A stretch of 64,000 nt of DNA, from NCBI RefSeq assembly GCF_000143415.4, contig NW_003314269.1:2845060-2909059 (forward strand), read 5' to 3'. The notes below the pieces were generated by a model, which had not been told where the DNA came from, did no database searches, and worked only from the letters and a program-made list of their open reading frames with translations. A program made the position numbers and the translations under genes. Below, one piece after another: positions 42,563 to 52,389 of this stretch. The stretch is from Selaginella moellendorffii. Taxonomy: Eukaryota > Streptophyta > Lycopodiopsida > Selaginellales > Selaginellaceae. Every line of letters begins with the position of its first letter. Positions within the stretch are counted from its first letter, which is position 1.

Positions 42563-44167
42563 TCACTCCGAGGGTGGCATGGCGCACGTCTTGCCGTGAT
42601 GAACAGTGTAGAGGAACGGATCGTCACAGTCGTTGTTGATGCCAAAAGCGGCCGAGAGCTGGAGCAGCTCATCGACGATCTTCTGCGGAAGGCTGGGAGT
42701 CCGGGAAAGAATGAACATCCCCTGGTGGATCGCTCCCGTCACCTTGTTCTGCGAGCACGAGTAAACCAGCGAGGCCCGGTATCCCTGCATTGCCCGCCCT
42801 CGCAGCGATAGCACCCAGTATGGAGCCGCGGGTGGCGGCACAGGCGCGGCGATGGATGGCGCGAGCTGGAGCTTGAGCTTCCCGGGAGAGGTGACGTTCT
42901 GGATGGCAAAGCCGGCAGAGGTGTCGAAGCTCGGCGCGGTGGTGTTGGGCGATGCGGTGCTGATGGCGAGATCGATGAGGCCGCGAGCCGCCGCGATGCC
43001 TTTCAGCGTGAGACGCATCGCCAGGACCTGGGAGAGGATGGCGTCGCCGGTGGTGCTCAGGTCCGTGGAAGCCGACGTGAGCCGGACGCTCGACTCGAGG
43101 TCCCCGACGAAGAGGAGCTGCGCCGAGATGTTGACGATCTTGGGCGTGCACTGCGTCATCTTGTGGACCGACTGACGCAGCGAGTCCACCAGCGCGTTGG
43201 CTTGATCCAGGAGGCCGTCCAGAGCCTCGAGGCGGGCTCCCTGCGCCATCAGCGTCGCGTTGCGCTGCTCCGGGGTGGTGGCGTTGGCGAAGATCTCCGC
43301 CTGGCTCAGGTCGCCGTCGAGACGCTGGATGCTTTCCATGCACGGCGAGAAGAGGTCGAGCGTCGCCTCCATCTCTCCGATGGCCGAGAAGATCTGGTCT
43401 TGGAGCTCCAGCAGCTCGGCGGCGAAGTTCCCTTGCTCGACGGCCGCGGCCACGGACGCGAGCTCCACTGCTGCTCTGGTGGTGTGGCTGTCGTTGGCGA
43501 CTCGGTCGCAGATGGTTCGAGCGCCCGAGCAGGCGCTTCCAGCCGCGGCCGCAACCTGCTGGACGCCGAGCGATGTGAGCGGGCCGGCAACGTGAAGCCC
43601 GACGTTGGTGACGGACATGTTTGGCGCTTGGGCGAAGCTCGAGGTGTTGGGGACGGCGTACACGGCCTGGTTGCAGATGGTCCCGGCCTCGAGCAGCAGC
43701 TTGGAGGTGGCGGTGGCTCCAATCTCGTACCACTTGCCGGCGTAGTCCGGGAGCTGGATGTAGTCGAACGTCGGAGGATTCGGACATGTCTTGCGGAGGA
43801 CCGAGCGCGAGCAGAAGCTTGTTGGAACACGTAAAGGTGGCGGGGAGGCTGGAGATGGAGCTGGAGCTGGAACCAAAGCTTCAGTTGGAGACAAAGCTTC
43901 AGGTGGTGATGGTGATGGAGGCAGAAAGACGGGAGCTGAAAACGGCGGCGGGAGTTCTGATGGAGACGGAGACGGCGACGGCGACTGTGGGATGCCAAAG
44001 ATTTGTGGAGAAGGAACCGGGGGCTCCGCCGGAGCGCTCTCTGGAGAGACTGGCAAGACGGGCCCTTGTTCTGGACTTTCGGCCGGAGATTCTACCGGAG
44101 CTTGAGCCGTGCACGAGACGATGAGTAGCGTCGCTATCAGGAGCGCAAGAACTGCTATAGAAGCCAT
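42563..44167 (-). CDS. Secreted lipocalin-like protein with Pro-rich N-terminus and large insertion
   Basis: Single-exon minus-strand gene of 534 codons. Residues 1-21 are a signal peptide. About 22-115 is a Pro/Ser/Ala-rich region with SPSPSPSPS runs, like arabinogalactan or extensin-type cell-wall proteins. Lipocalin motifs follow: LPDYAGKWYEIGA (Gly144-x-Trp146, the GxW signature) and NQAVYAVPN. At the C-terminus are YWVLSL, YRASLVYSC and FILSRTPSLPQKIVDELLQL, matching the closing strands and helix of apolipoprotein D-type lipocalins. About 200 residues (roughly 200-415), Ala/Leu-rich and predicted helical with paired Cys, split the barrel. Extracellular binding of a small hydrophobic ligand is the family expectation. 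The fold call is moderately sure; the insertion has no recognised family. Confidence 0.72.
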   Translation of the reverse strand: MASIAVLALLIATLLIVSCTAQAPVESPAESPEQGPVLPVSPESAPAEPPVPSPQIFGIPQSPSPSPSPSELPPPFSAPVFLPPSPSPPEALSPTEALVPAPAPSPASPPPLRVPTSFCSRSVLRKTCPNPPTFDYIQLPDYAGKWYEIGATATSKLLLEAGTICNQAVYAVPNTSSFAQAPNMSVTNVGLHVAGPLTSLGVQQVAAAAGSACSGARTICDRVANDSHTTRAAVELASVAAAVEQGNFAAELLELQDQIFSAIGEMEATLDLFSPCMESIQRLDGDLSQAEIFANATTPEQRNATLMAQGARLEALDGLLDQANALVDSLRQSVHKMTQCTPKIVNISAQLLFVGDLESSVRLTSASTDLSTTGDAILSQVLAMRLTLKGIAAARGLIDLAISTASPNTTAPSFDTSAGFAIQNVTSPGKLKLQLAPSIAAPVPPPAAPYWVLSLRGRAMQGYRASLVYSCSQNKVTGAIHQGMFILSRTPSLPQKIVDELLQLSAAFGINNDCDDPFLYTVHHGKTCAMPPSE

Positions 44168-44693
44168 CTTGGAAGCTACATGGAAAAAGAAAAAGATCCA
44201 TCCGAGTGAGCAAAGAAGTCGGGATGAAAGAAAGTTCTACCTTTTGCGTGCTACCGAGGCTGAAAAGAACAGGAACAAGCTGGTCGTTTTGAGAAGACAA
44301 TTTGAAAGCGACGATCCAAGAAGATAAGTTTATACTTGCCGGATTACTACAACGGGCTGATTTCCAGGAGAGATACAGCCATCATCAAACTGATCGATTC
44401 CGTTACGTCCAAATCTACAAGCCACCAATCGTCAGTCGACATTTTTCTCCGCACAAAATGGAATGATCTCACTTGACAATCTCCGGTCATTATGGAAAAA
44501 AAAGCCCGATTCGACGAAGCTAACGATCCTGGATCACAATAAAAACCGGTGCTCACAAGTCAGACAAACAGAACAGGAATTTCTCGCGACCCGACTGTTG
44601 CATTTTATTTTATTGTTTCTGAAGGAGAAGCCAAGCAAACTTCTATAAAGATTGAATCCTTTAAAAAATGGATACCAGGCACGAAGTTTCGTT

Positions 44694-45517
44694 TTAGACG
44701 CCTGCCTTGCAAGAGCTTAAGACCCCGCGGATCCTTTCCATCAGCTTTGCTGCCGGTAGAGCACCTTCCTGCAAAAGAACCCATGGATTTTAGCAATGAA
44801 GTTGAAAGAAGTTTTCTCTTTTTGCTTAGAACTTACGAAACGATCCACAGGCGAGCCGTTCTTGAAGAGAATGAATGTTGGAAGAGCCTCGATGCTGTAC
44901 TTGCTCGCCAAGTCCGAGTATTTCTCCGAATCGATTTTTACCTGGAAATGAGAAGCTTGGAAACCAATCGAACAAAAAGAGAGAAGAATGGGCTTACCAC
45001 AGTGATCTCATCCTTCATTGCCGTTTGGACTTCACCAAGGATGGGAACCATGAACTGGCACGGACCACACCTTTCACAGAAGACGACGGCAACTAAATCA
45101 ATCTTTAGGCACGAAGAAACTTGCGAGGGATTCATTACCACATACCATGTTGCGTAGAAGTCGACGAGCACGGGACGATCCGACTTTTGCAGGAGCTCAT
45201 CGAAGGATGAGAAGGTCTTCTTACTCGCGCACACCTGCGATTTAAAGGTCATTAGTGATATAGCTCGAAATTTTCGTGAATCACGAGAATCCACTCTAGA
45301 TGGACACAAATCCCCACATTCTCTAGCTAAATCTCACCTGTAGCGATCGCGCTTGACGCCCTGCTAACTGCAGTGGCAGTGATTGGAGCTTGCATCCAAA
45401 GAAGGCCGTCGTCGCGGGGCTTCTCACGCTCAATCCCTTGCTCAAGGCCGACGAAGTGGACGCAGCGCCAGAGATCCTGGCGAGCGGCACCGCCTGTGGC
45501 GCTGCCACAAGCTCCAT
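44694..45517 (-). CDS. TRXY: Thioredoxin y, chloroplastic
   Basis: Five minus-strand exons (45517-45338, 45234-45146, 45070-44998, 44941-44837 and 44768-44694) join in frame to 173 residues. The first exon encodes a Ser/Ala/Arg-rich plastid transit peptide. The thioredoxin fold follows: KKTFSSFDELLQKSDRPVLV, then DFYATWCGPCQFMVPIL with the active site WCGPC at 90-94 (split by an intron after the Trp codon's second base), VKIDSEKYSDLASKYSIEAL and PTFILFKNGSPVDRF. The FSSFDELL and WCGPCQFMVPIL patterns place it with y-type thioredoxins, which reduce plastid peroxiredoxins and methionine sulfoxide reductases. It lies head-to-head with the prohibitin gene. Confidence 0.92.
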
Positions 45518-45769
45518 TTCTTCGATACAAACCCTACAAAATGCCCGATCTGTGGCCGTCCAATGCACGGAGCAAATCCAACGGGCATAGACAAATATCT
45601 CCGCCACTTCCCAGAATATGCCCGTATTAAACTGTTTAGCAGAATATACGTTTTCTAACTTCAAAACTAACAGAATGAGCGCCTTGAAAAGAATATTCCG
45701 TGTGTGTGGCCCCACTCTAGCGGCTGAGGGTTTAGGGTTTTGGAAGAGAGGAAGGCAAGGGAAGGGATT
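45518..45769. promoter_or_regulatory. Shared divergent promoter of thioredoxin y and prohibitin
   Basis: Only 252 bases separate the two start codons. A TTTAGGGTTT telo-box lies at 45731-45740, 30 bases before the prohibitin ATG. Confidence 0.5.
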
Positions 45770-47147
45770 ATGGCGGCACCCAGGGTAGCAGGGCTGCTCA
45801 ACAATGTGGCGCGCGTCGCCGTGGCGCTGGGAATCGGCGGCAGCATCCTCAATGCGTCGCTCTACACGGTGGATGGGGGCGAGCAGGCGGTGATCTTCGA
45901 TCGGCTGCGCGGCGTGCTGGATGAGACCGTCGGCGAGGGCACGCACGTCCTCATTCCGCTGCTCCAGAAGCCTTACATCTTCGACATTCGCACGCGCCCT
46001 AGAGCGATCTCGTCGGTCACGGGCACCAAGGATCTCCAGATGGTCAATCTCACGCTCAGGGTGCTGTCGCGGCCGGATGTGGGCAGCCTCCCGTCGATCT
46101 TCAAGACGCTGGGCGTGGATTACGACGAGCGCGTGCTGCCCTCGATTGGGAACGAGGTGCTCAAGGCTGTGGTCGCGCAGTTCAATGCCGACCAGCTCCT
46201 CACGGATCGCCCATACGTCTCGGCCCTTGTCCGTGAAGGTAAGCTTTCTATCCTCCTTTGTTTCTCTTTTCTTCTTTTAGAATGCGATCGATATAAAGCA
46301 TTTAGCCTTGTTGTGCCTGTTGGCTTTTTTTTATTGCCTTCGCGATGGATGCTTGATTGTTTTACTCGTTGTTTAGTTTTGTTCTTCATCTTCTCTATGG
46401 CGATGATAATCTCTTTTTCCCTTATGGATGTTGGTTTTATTCGTATTACCTAGGCTCTTTCTTACGTATTTTTTCGTCATGCCTTTACACTTGGTCGATG
46501 CATGGCTCTATGGTTTCCAGATGAGAATGAATCTTAGTTCTTACCACCCTCTTTTATTTCTTTTTTCGTTATGGGTGTTGGTTTTGTTCGTATTGCTTGG
46601 GCTCTTTCTTACGTTTTTTTTTGTCATGGGCTTTACCCTTGGTCGATAAATGGCGCTGCTCTCCAGATGAGAATGAAATGATTGCCTTTGGTCGATGCAT
46701 GGCTCTATAGTTTCCAGATGAAAATGAGATCGTAGTTTTTACTACTGCTTTCTTCTTCTTGTGCTTGCAGGACTTGTGAAGCGAGCAAAGGATTTCAACA
46801 TCCAACTGGACGACGTGGCCATCACCCATCTCTCCTACGGCACGGAGTTCGCCAGAGCCGTCGAGGCCAAGCAAGTCGCGCAGCAGGAGGCCGAGCGTTC
46901 CAAGTTCGTGGTGGCAAAGGCCGAGCAGGAGCGCCGCGCCGCGATCATCCGCGCCGAGGGCGAGGGAGAGGCCGCGAAGCTCATCTCCCAGGCCACCGCC
47001 AACGCCGGCTTTGGCCTCATCGAGCTCCGGCGCATCGAGGCTGCTCGCGACATCGCCAACACCCTCTCCAAGAACAAGAACCTGGCCTATCTCCCCGGTG
47101 GAAACAACATGCTGCTCAACATCAATCCTGCCAGGCTCGTCAACTAG
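45770..47147 (+). CDS. PHB3: Prohibitin, type I (PHB3/PHB4-like), mitochondrial
   Basis: Two exons (45770-46238 and 46771-47147; 532-bp GT-AG intron) encode 281 residues. Prohibitins form ring complexes in the inner mitochondrial membrane that stabilise respiratory assembly. The protein has an N-terminal membrane anchor ([20 protein letters not shown]), the PHB domain ([65 protein letters not shown]) and the C-terminal coiled coil ([20 protein letters not shown]). Sequence and length fit plant type I. The start at 45770 (MAAPRVAG) was preferred to an in-frame Met at 45740, which would add an unusual charged decapeptide. The gene ends tail-to-tail with PEX3, 245 bases apart. Confidence 0.95.
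46413..46735 (+). repeat. Degenerate tandem repeat in the prohibitin intron
   Basis: A unit of about 125-130 bases (ATGGGTGTTGGTTTTGTTCG ... GGTCGATGCATGGCTC ... CCAGATGAGAATGA) occurs at 46413-46542 and 46559-46682, with a partial third at 46684-46735. The copies are diverged. Confidence 0.75.
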
Positions 47148-47392
47148 GCTCTCCCACAGGTACTCCATGGAATAGTTTGTCCAAGTGTTCGCTCTACTTG
47201 GAACTTCATATTGTTTTCCTTGTGTTTCTTTTCACTTCAGAAGGTAAGTCTCTCGTCCGGGAATTTTGTCTGAGATCTTCCAATAAATCGATGCGAACCA
47301 GCCGAGATTATTTTCCAAGTGTAAGATTTACATTCACAAGCGAAATCTAGCAGTCGCCCAGCGCGATTCGAGAAAAAGCCGCAAAGAACTAG

Positions 47393-48499
47393 TCAGGCTG
47401 CGCTACCGTAAACCATGGCGCTGAAAGACTTCACCTCTGGGAGCTCGGCCACCGCTCGAACGTACTTGCTGTCTTGGCGATTGTCCAGCAGCATTCCAAC
47501 GCTGGAAACGGCGGGGACGAGCTTCGCGAGCGGCAGTCCCACCGCCGGCTGGCCCTGGTAGTAGGGAAGCAAGTCTTGCACCATCGTGTCTAGGAGAGCG
47601 TCAAGCACAGCACCCAGCGTGTGCTGGAACTCCGCGCTCGAGATCACGTCCCGGGCTTTGGCCACGAGTAGCTGCTCGTCATCGTCTCGGCTGTGAGAAC
47701 TCTCGGCGACTGGATAGTCTTCTTGCGGGAGCTTGTCATTCTCTGGAAGCAAGTAGCGGCACCAATCGTTCTGCTGCTTCTCGAACGCGGCCTGGATCTG
47801 GATGAGCAAGTCCCGGAGCTCGTCGAACGAGTACGTTTTCTTGAGGGAGATGTCTCTCATCACCTCGGTCACCGCCTCTTCCACGTCCTGGACGAGAAGC
47901 GCGATCCCATGCAAGGGGAGGAAGTCGCCAAACGCTAGGAACTTGTGCTGGGTGCTGAACGGGAGATCGCCGAACGAGGCAGTGCTGATGAAGAGCTGCC
48001 TGCCCAAGAGATTGAGCTGGACCCGGACGAAGAGCTGGACGAGACCCATCCCCCAGGCGGCGCACAGCGTCCTTGTGAAGCTGGAGACCTTGAGCTTCTG
48101 CCAGAGATTGAGCTTCTCGTCGGGGGTGAGCGCTTGCGGCCCCTCCTTGCCCGCCATGAGCTGCCGCGTGAGCTCCGAGAGGTTGACGAGCTCGAAGAGC
48201 CGCTCGCTGAGGTGCGCGAGCAGCGACGGCAGCGTCGTGGCATCGGCCAGGAGCTGGATTTCGTCGCAATGCCGGCGGAGGTGGAGGATGCGCTCCTCCT
48301 CCTTCTCCGCCCTAAGCCTGGATTCCTCCTCCTCCACCGCCCTAGCCCTAGCAAGCGCCGCGGCGCTGTACCTGGTGAATCCGTAGTAGAGCACGCATCC
48401 CGCGCCCAGCGCGCCCGCGGCGATGAGAATTGCGCGGCGGCGCCGCCGGAACCAGGCCCGGAGATCGCCATAGCACGCCATATGGAGCGGCGTCGTCAT
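47393..48499 (-). CDS. PEX3: Peroxin-3, peroxisome biogenesis
   Basis: Single-exon minus-strand gene of 368 codons, close to the usual plant PEX3 length. PEX3 anchors the PEX19 cargo receptor at the peroxisome membrane so that membrane proteins insert. It has an Arg-rich N-terminus followed by one membrane helix (about 22-43: RAILIAAGALGAGCVLYYGF), a charged coiled segment, then family stretches: IQLLADATTLPSLLAHLSER, KLNLWQKLKVSSFTRTL, VRVQLNLLGRQLFI, and a C-terminus ending AELPEVKSFSAMVYGSAA. A GGAACCCTAGC element lies about 20 bases upstream on the coding strand. The start is the first Met. Confidence 0.93.
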   Translation of the reverse strand: MTTPLHMACYGDLRAWFRRRRRAILIAAGALGAGCVLYYGFTRYSAAALARARAVEEEESRLRAEKEEERILHLRRHCDEIQLLADATTLPSLLAHLSERLFELVNLSELTRQLMAGKEGPQALTPDEKLNLWQKLKVSSFTRTLCAAWGMGLVQLFVRVQLNLLGRQLFISTASFGDLPFSTQHKFLAFGDFLPLHGIALLVQDVEEAVTEVMRDISLKKTYSFDELRDLLIQIQAAFEKQQNDWCRYLLPENDKLPQEDYPVAESSHSRDDDEQLLVAKARDVISSAEFQHTLGAVLDALLDTMVQDLLPYYQGQPAVGLPLAKLVPAVSSVGMLLDNRQDSKYVRAVAELPEVKSFSAMVYGSAA

Positions 48500-48659
48500 C
48501 GCCCCTCTTCTTCCTTGCCCCGCTAGGGTTCCATCAGCTCCCCGTCGCGAGCGCCAAAAGCATTATTGGAAAGAATGGAGCTAAAGATTAGGGCTCATGT
48601 GGCGTGGTAAAGATGGCAATGGTAAATTCTATAAAATATCACAAAATATCGCGATGTTT

Positions 48660-49261
48660 CTACACCAAGACGATTTCTTCGTCACACTGCTGGAACACGA
48701 AATTACAGTCGGCCGCGTCGGACAGTAACTCGTCAATATCCACGCAGGAGTTACCCTGCGTGGTGGAAGTTTTACCCTGTAAGACGAAAATGGAGAGGTA
48801 AGCGTTTTTTAACCCGCGTGAAGTTCATGCTGAACTACTCACCACTGGGACGCTGTTCATGGCCTCGTGAACCTCTTCCTTGGAGATTGTGCCTCTCATC
48901 TGCCAAGATCCACGAATCAATGGAGAAATTTTCGAAAAGAAATCGTTCGCTCTCTCACCTGTGTAGTCTCGTAATCCTTCTCTAGCTCCACGAGCGTTTG
49001 CTGCGCCACTAAAGCCTCGAATTCCTTGCCAACGTTCTCCAGCCCTGATTTCGACGAGCTCGCCCCGCCCGGGTTGTAGTCTAGATCCGGCATTGTGATC
49101 TTGTTGTGGCTACTGCAGCTGCCCGACGATGATCCCGATCCTCCGCAGCAGCCGCCACTCGAGGCTCTTACAGAGATTACTGCGGATTTGGCCCTCCTTT
49201 CCCTGAGATTGGAGGAGATTTTCACCCGCGGTGTCGCCAATGCCGCTGCTATGGATTCCAT
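48660..49261 (-). CDS. Small plastid-type protein of unknown function
   Basis: Three minus-strand exons (49261-48959, 48899-48843 and 48776-48660) join in frame to 158 residues with GT-AG introns of 59 and 66 bp. The first 35 residues (MESIAAALATPRVKISSNLR ...) resemble a chloroplast transit peptide. A Gly/Ser/Cys cluster follows (GGCCGGSGSSSGSC), then TMPDLDYNPGG, an acidic helical stretch ending LVELEKDYETTQ, MRGTISKEEVHEAMNSVPV, and a C-terminal part with three more Cys (SCVDIDELLSDAADCNFVFQ, then QCDEE). I do not recognise a named family. Conserved-looking splice phases and composition argue for a real gene. It starts only 60 bases from MAD1 on the other strand. Confidence 0.7.
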
Positions 49262-49321
49262 TTGGATAGAGCTCTGTTTTTAGGGCTCTTGGTTGGGGGG
49301 AGTTATATCAGGGCTTCCAGG
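49262..49321. promoter_or_regulatory. 60-bp bidirectional intergenic region
   Basis: The start codons of the small plastid-type gene (minus) and MAD1 (plus) are separated by 60 bases containing TTTAGGGCTC. Promoters and leaders must overlap each other or the neighbouring coding sequence. Confidence 0.55.
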
Positions 49322-52300
49322 ATGATGACGAGGACGCCAGCGGCGAAGCGGCCGCGAGTTCTAGAGCTGCTGGAGCGCGAGATCGAAGTAGCGCACTCGC
49401 CGGCAGCAAGGAGTCCTGTGCTCGATGATGGAATGGCGGCTATGGTGCCGTATGATCAGCGAAATCTTGAGCTCGCCGGTTCCTATCCAGAAGACGATGA
49501 TGCCGGCGATCACGATCGCGACTGGGATTCGATGCGCTGCAGCTATAAATGCCGAAATATGGTGAGTCTGGGTTTAGGGTTCTTCGATTTTCTAGAGGTT
49601 TTTCTGCGGGAATGTAGGTGAAATCGGAGCTACTCGAGACGCTAGATCGCAGAGAAAAGCAAGTTGTAGAGTACGAAGCGGCATTTAAACAGCTAAAAGC
49701 TCGCGGTGAGTTCATCCCTTTCTCCTCTCGAGACTTTGATTCTAGTTTTGTCACAGAAAGCGAGAACCAAAGCCTGATTGCGCGCGTGAAGTCACTAGAA
49801 CAAAGTTTGGCGGCTGCTACGTGCAGGGAAGAAGCTCTACGTACGCAGCGAGCTGAGGAAGTGACTGTGGGAGAAGAACGATTTCGCAAGCAGCTACTTC
49901 GTTGCAACGAAATCCAGGCAAGCTTTCATACCCAGTGTGGATTTTTCTTTTTTACTTAACGCTAGAATCGTTGTCTATAGGAAAAGTTGATGGCAGAGAT
50001 TCGATCAAAGTCCGAGGCCGAGACAACAGCTAAGGAAGCGGAAAACGAAGTCTCGTCACTCAAAAACGAGCTTGCAAGCTTGCGTGACAGCTCTGCTAAA
50101 GAAATTCGTCGTCTGGAAAGGGATGTACAAGGGATGGAAGAGAACAACGAGTTTTGCATGTCTAAAATGAATGCTGAGGTTTAGCATTGGATCGTTGATT
50201 TGCTGTAATGGCTTGTGTGTGAATTTTTTCAGAATGATGCATGTAGACGGGAGACCGAGTGCGTATCAGAGGAGCTTTCGTATTTGCGCGTGCAACATGG
50301 AGAGCTTGAAGAGAAACTTAACAATGTAAGTAACAAATTTGTGTTCTTCACACATGTGTTTATTTGCTTCTGTATTGCAGATACTGCAGGAAAAAATGAA
50401 CCTTGAAAGAGAGCTCGCTACCGCGTCAAGTAAGCTTTCCAATACACGTATGACGGACAGTCAAGAGGCGGAGGCAGTAATCAACAGTCTGCGAGAGGAA
50501 TTAAAACATCAGGTCAAGTGGAGTTTCAAGTTTGCCATTGAAAATCTCTCTTACTGTTTTTTCTTTTAAAGTCTGCTGAAATTTCAGAGGCGAAGAAGCT
50601 GAAGGCAAATTACGTGAAGCAGCAGGCAGTGGAAGAACAACTTGATACTCTAAGAAAGCGCGCAGAACAAGCAGAAGCCAAGCTGGTAGACTATGCTGAT
50701 GTGAAGCTCCGTATATCCGCTTTGGAATGTGATCTGAATGCTTGGGAGGATGTCCTCAAAGCCATCCCAGGAAACGTCTCTCGAGATCAGATCCCCGAGA
50801 AGCTAGTTAGCTTGCAGAGGTACATTTGCCTAGTTCTTTTGAAGATTGCAGCTACTTATGATTGAATTCAGGGAGTTGCTGGTCAGACTATCTGAAAATG
50901 GAGGCCTTAAAGCTAAAGTTGAGGAGTTACAACTCGCACTGGCGCGGACTCTGATGGAAAAACAAGAATCCGAGTCTGCTGCTGCATCAGCACGTCAACA
51001 TGCAGAAGGAGCTCGAGGAAGAATCTCTCGCCTGGAACGCCAGGTATTCTGACACGTGATTTCTTCTTGTTGTGGTTTTCTTCAAGCTCTGCGTAATGGT
51101 AGGTTGTTTCTTTGACACGAGAAAGAGATGGAGTAAAAGCCATCCTTGCTTCATATGATGAGGAGGAATCGTTCCTTTTGCAACAACATAAGGCAGCTTC
51201 CTCTACTGTACTTGCGACTCCTGAGAAGTCTAAGCAGCGACGAATTGAGGTAGGAAAATATGTCAATGATAAGTTGATGTTTTTTGTGTTCATACAGGAG
51301 CTGGAGAGTCTCTTAGCTAGCTCGCAGGAGACGATCAAGGTCATAGAGAAGGAATTAGAAGAAAGCATTGGAACGTCAAAGGAGCGTCAAATCGCTGCCG
51401 ATAAACTCTCAGCCGATCTTGAAGCTGCACGCTCTAAAATTTCATCTTTGGAACGCGAATCGCTGCAATTACGGCAAGAAATTGGAATCCTTGAAGGAAA
51501 GGTAATAGTAGTACTTTCTTTCTGTATTATTTTCTGAGTTTTGCCTCACAGCTTGCTTGCGGTGAGTTTGATCCTTCCAAGACCAAAGTCTTGAAGCTGC
51601 GAACAAGCTTGGACACTAGAGAAACGTCTCACCCGGTTGTCACTTCTATACCTGTTGAGAGTGCCACGCACGGTATGTTCGGTTATATGTTTTAAATCGC
51701 GTCCTTATGGTGAAATCACATATGCAGAGCAAATTGCATCTATTCTTGAAAGCAAGGACAAGATTGCTATGCTGACGGGCAAAGTGGGCGCACTAGAGCA
51801 GGAGATTTCTACGTTAAAAAAACGTGAAAACAGGTTAGAATAACTTCGCTTGAGATTTTGTTAATCTGTCTTTGTTCCAGATACATGCAAGTGTTTGCCG
51901 AAAAGGCTTTTACTTTTAGGACGGCATGTGGTTTGATCTTTGGTTACGAGGTGATTTATGCGCCACACTTGTTTCTTTTATTTAACTTGGTGCTGCAGAT
52001 ATTGATGAACGAGAAGCCCGATTCCGCAGTTACGTTTTTCAAGCTCCGTTCGGTTTACTCAAGAGATAAGGAGTACGAAACACTTGAGTTTCAGTATACA
52101 GCAAATGGACATGCAGTTGGACGCATCGATATGCTGGTATGCTTTTTGCTTTTGCCTGTCGTTGACCTCTCAAAACGCTCATTTTGATGCAAGGCAAATG
52201 ATTATACAACTTCGCCTGAAATCGACCGTCAGGTAACTGAGAGAGTTGTTTTTAAAGTCACTCCATATTTACAATGAATCACAGGTGACGACATTTTTGC

Positions 52301-52374
52301 AAGGCTTCAAATCGATACCTGCTTTTATAGCCAACTTGACACTCGAGCTGTTCAACAAGGGGACCATTGGCTGA
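49322..52374 (+). CDS. MAD1: Spindle assembly checkpoint protein MAD1, 16 exons
   Basis: Sixteen plus-strand exons join in frame to 748 residues: 49322-49561, 49618-49705, 49757-49917, 49981-50178, 50233-50325, 50381-50512, 50572-50819, 50872-51043, 51103-51249, 51298-51501, 51552-51672, 51728-51833, 51881-51950, 51999-52136, 52194-52232 and 52285-52374. MAD1 sits at nuclear pores and unattached kinetochores and recruits MAD2. Most of the protein is coiled coil. The C-terminal domain is diagnostic: KVLKLRTSLDT, YMQVFAEKAFTFRTACGLIF GYE, and SIPAFIANLTLELFNKGTIG at the end. Plant MAD1 is about 720-750 residues. The intron after exon 3 has a GC donor. Exon 15 is a 39-base microexon (ANDYTTSPEIDRQ) that fills a conserved position. 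A dead copy lies at 58818-61456. Confidence 0.9.
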
Positions 52375-52389
52375 GGACAGCACAAGGCT

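Noticed and set aside
42669-43787. 372-codon alternative frame in the lipocalin-like gene
   Set aside because: Out-of-frame reading of the same strand; the true frame has a signal peptide and lipocalin motifs.
47736-48526. Several long frames on both strands across PEX3
   Set aside because: Shadows of the PEX3 coding sequence.
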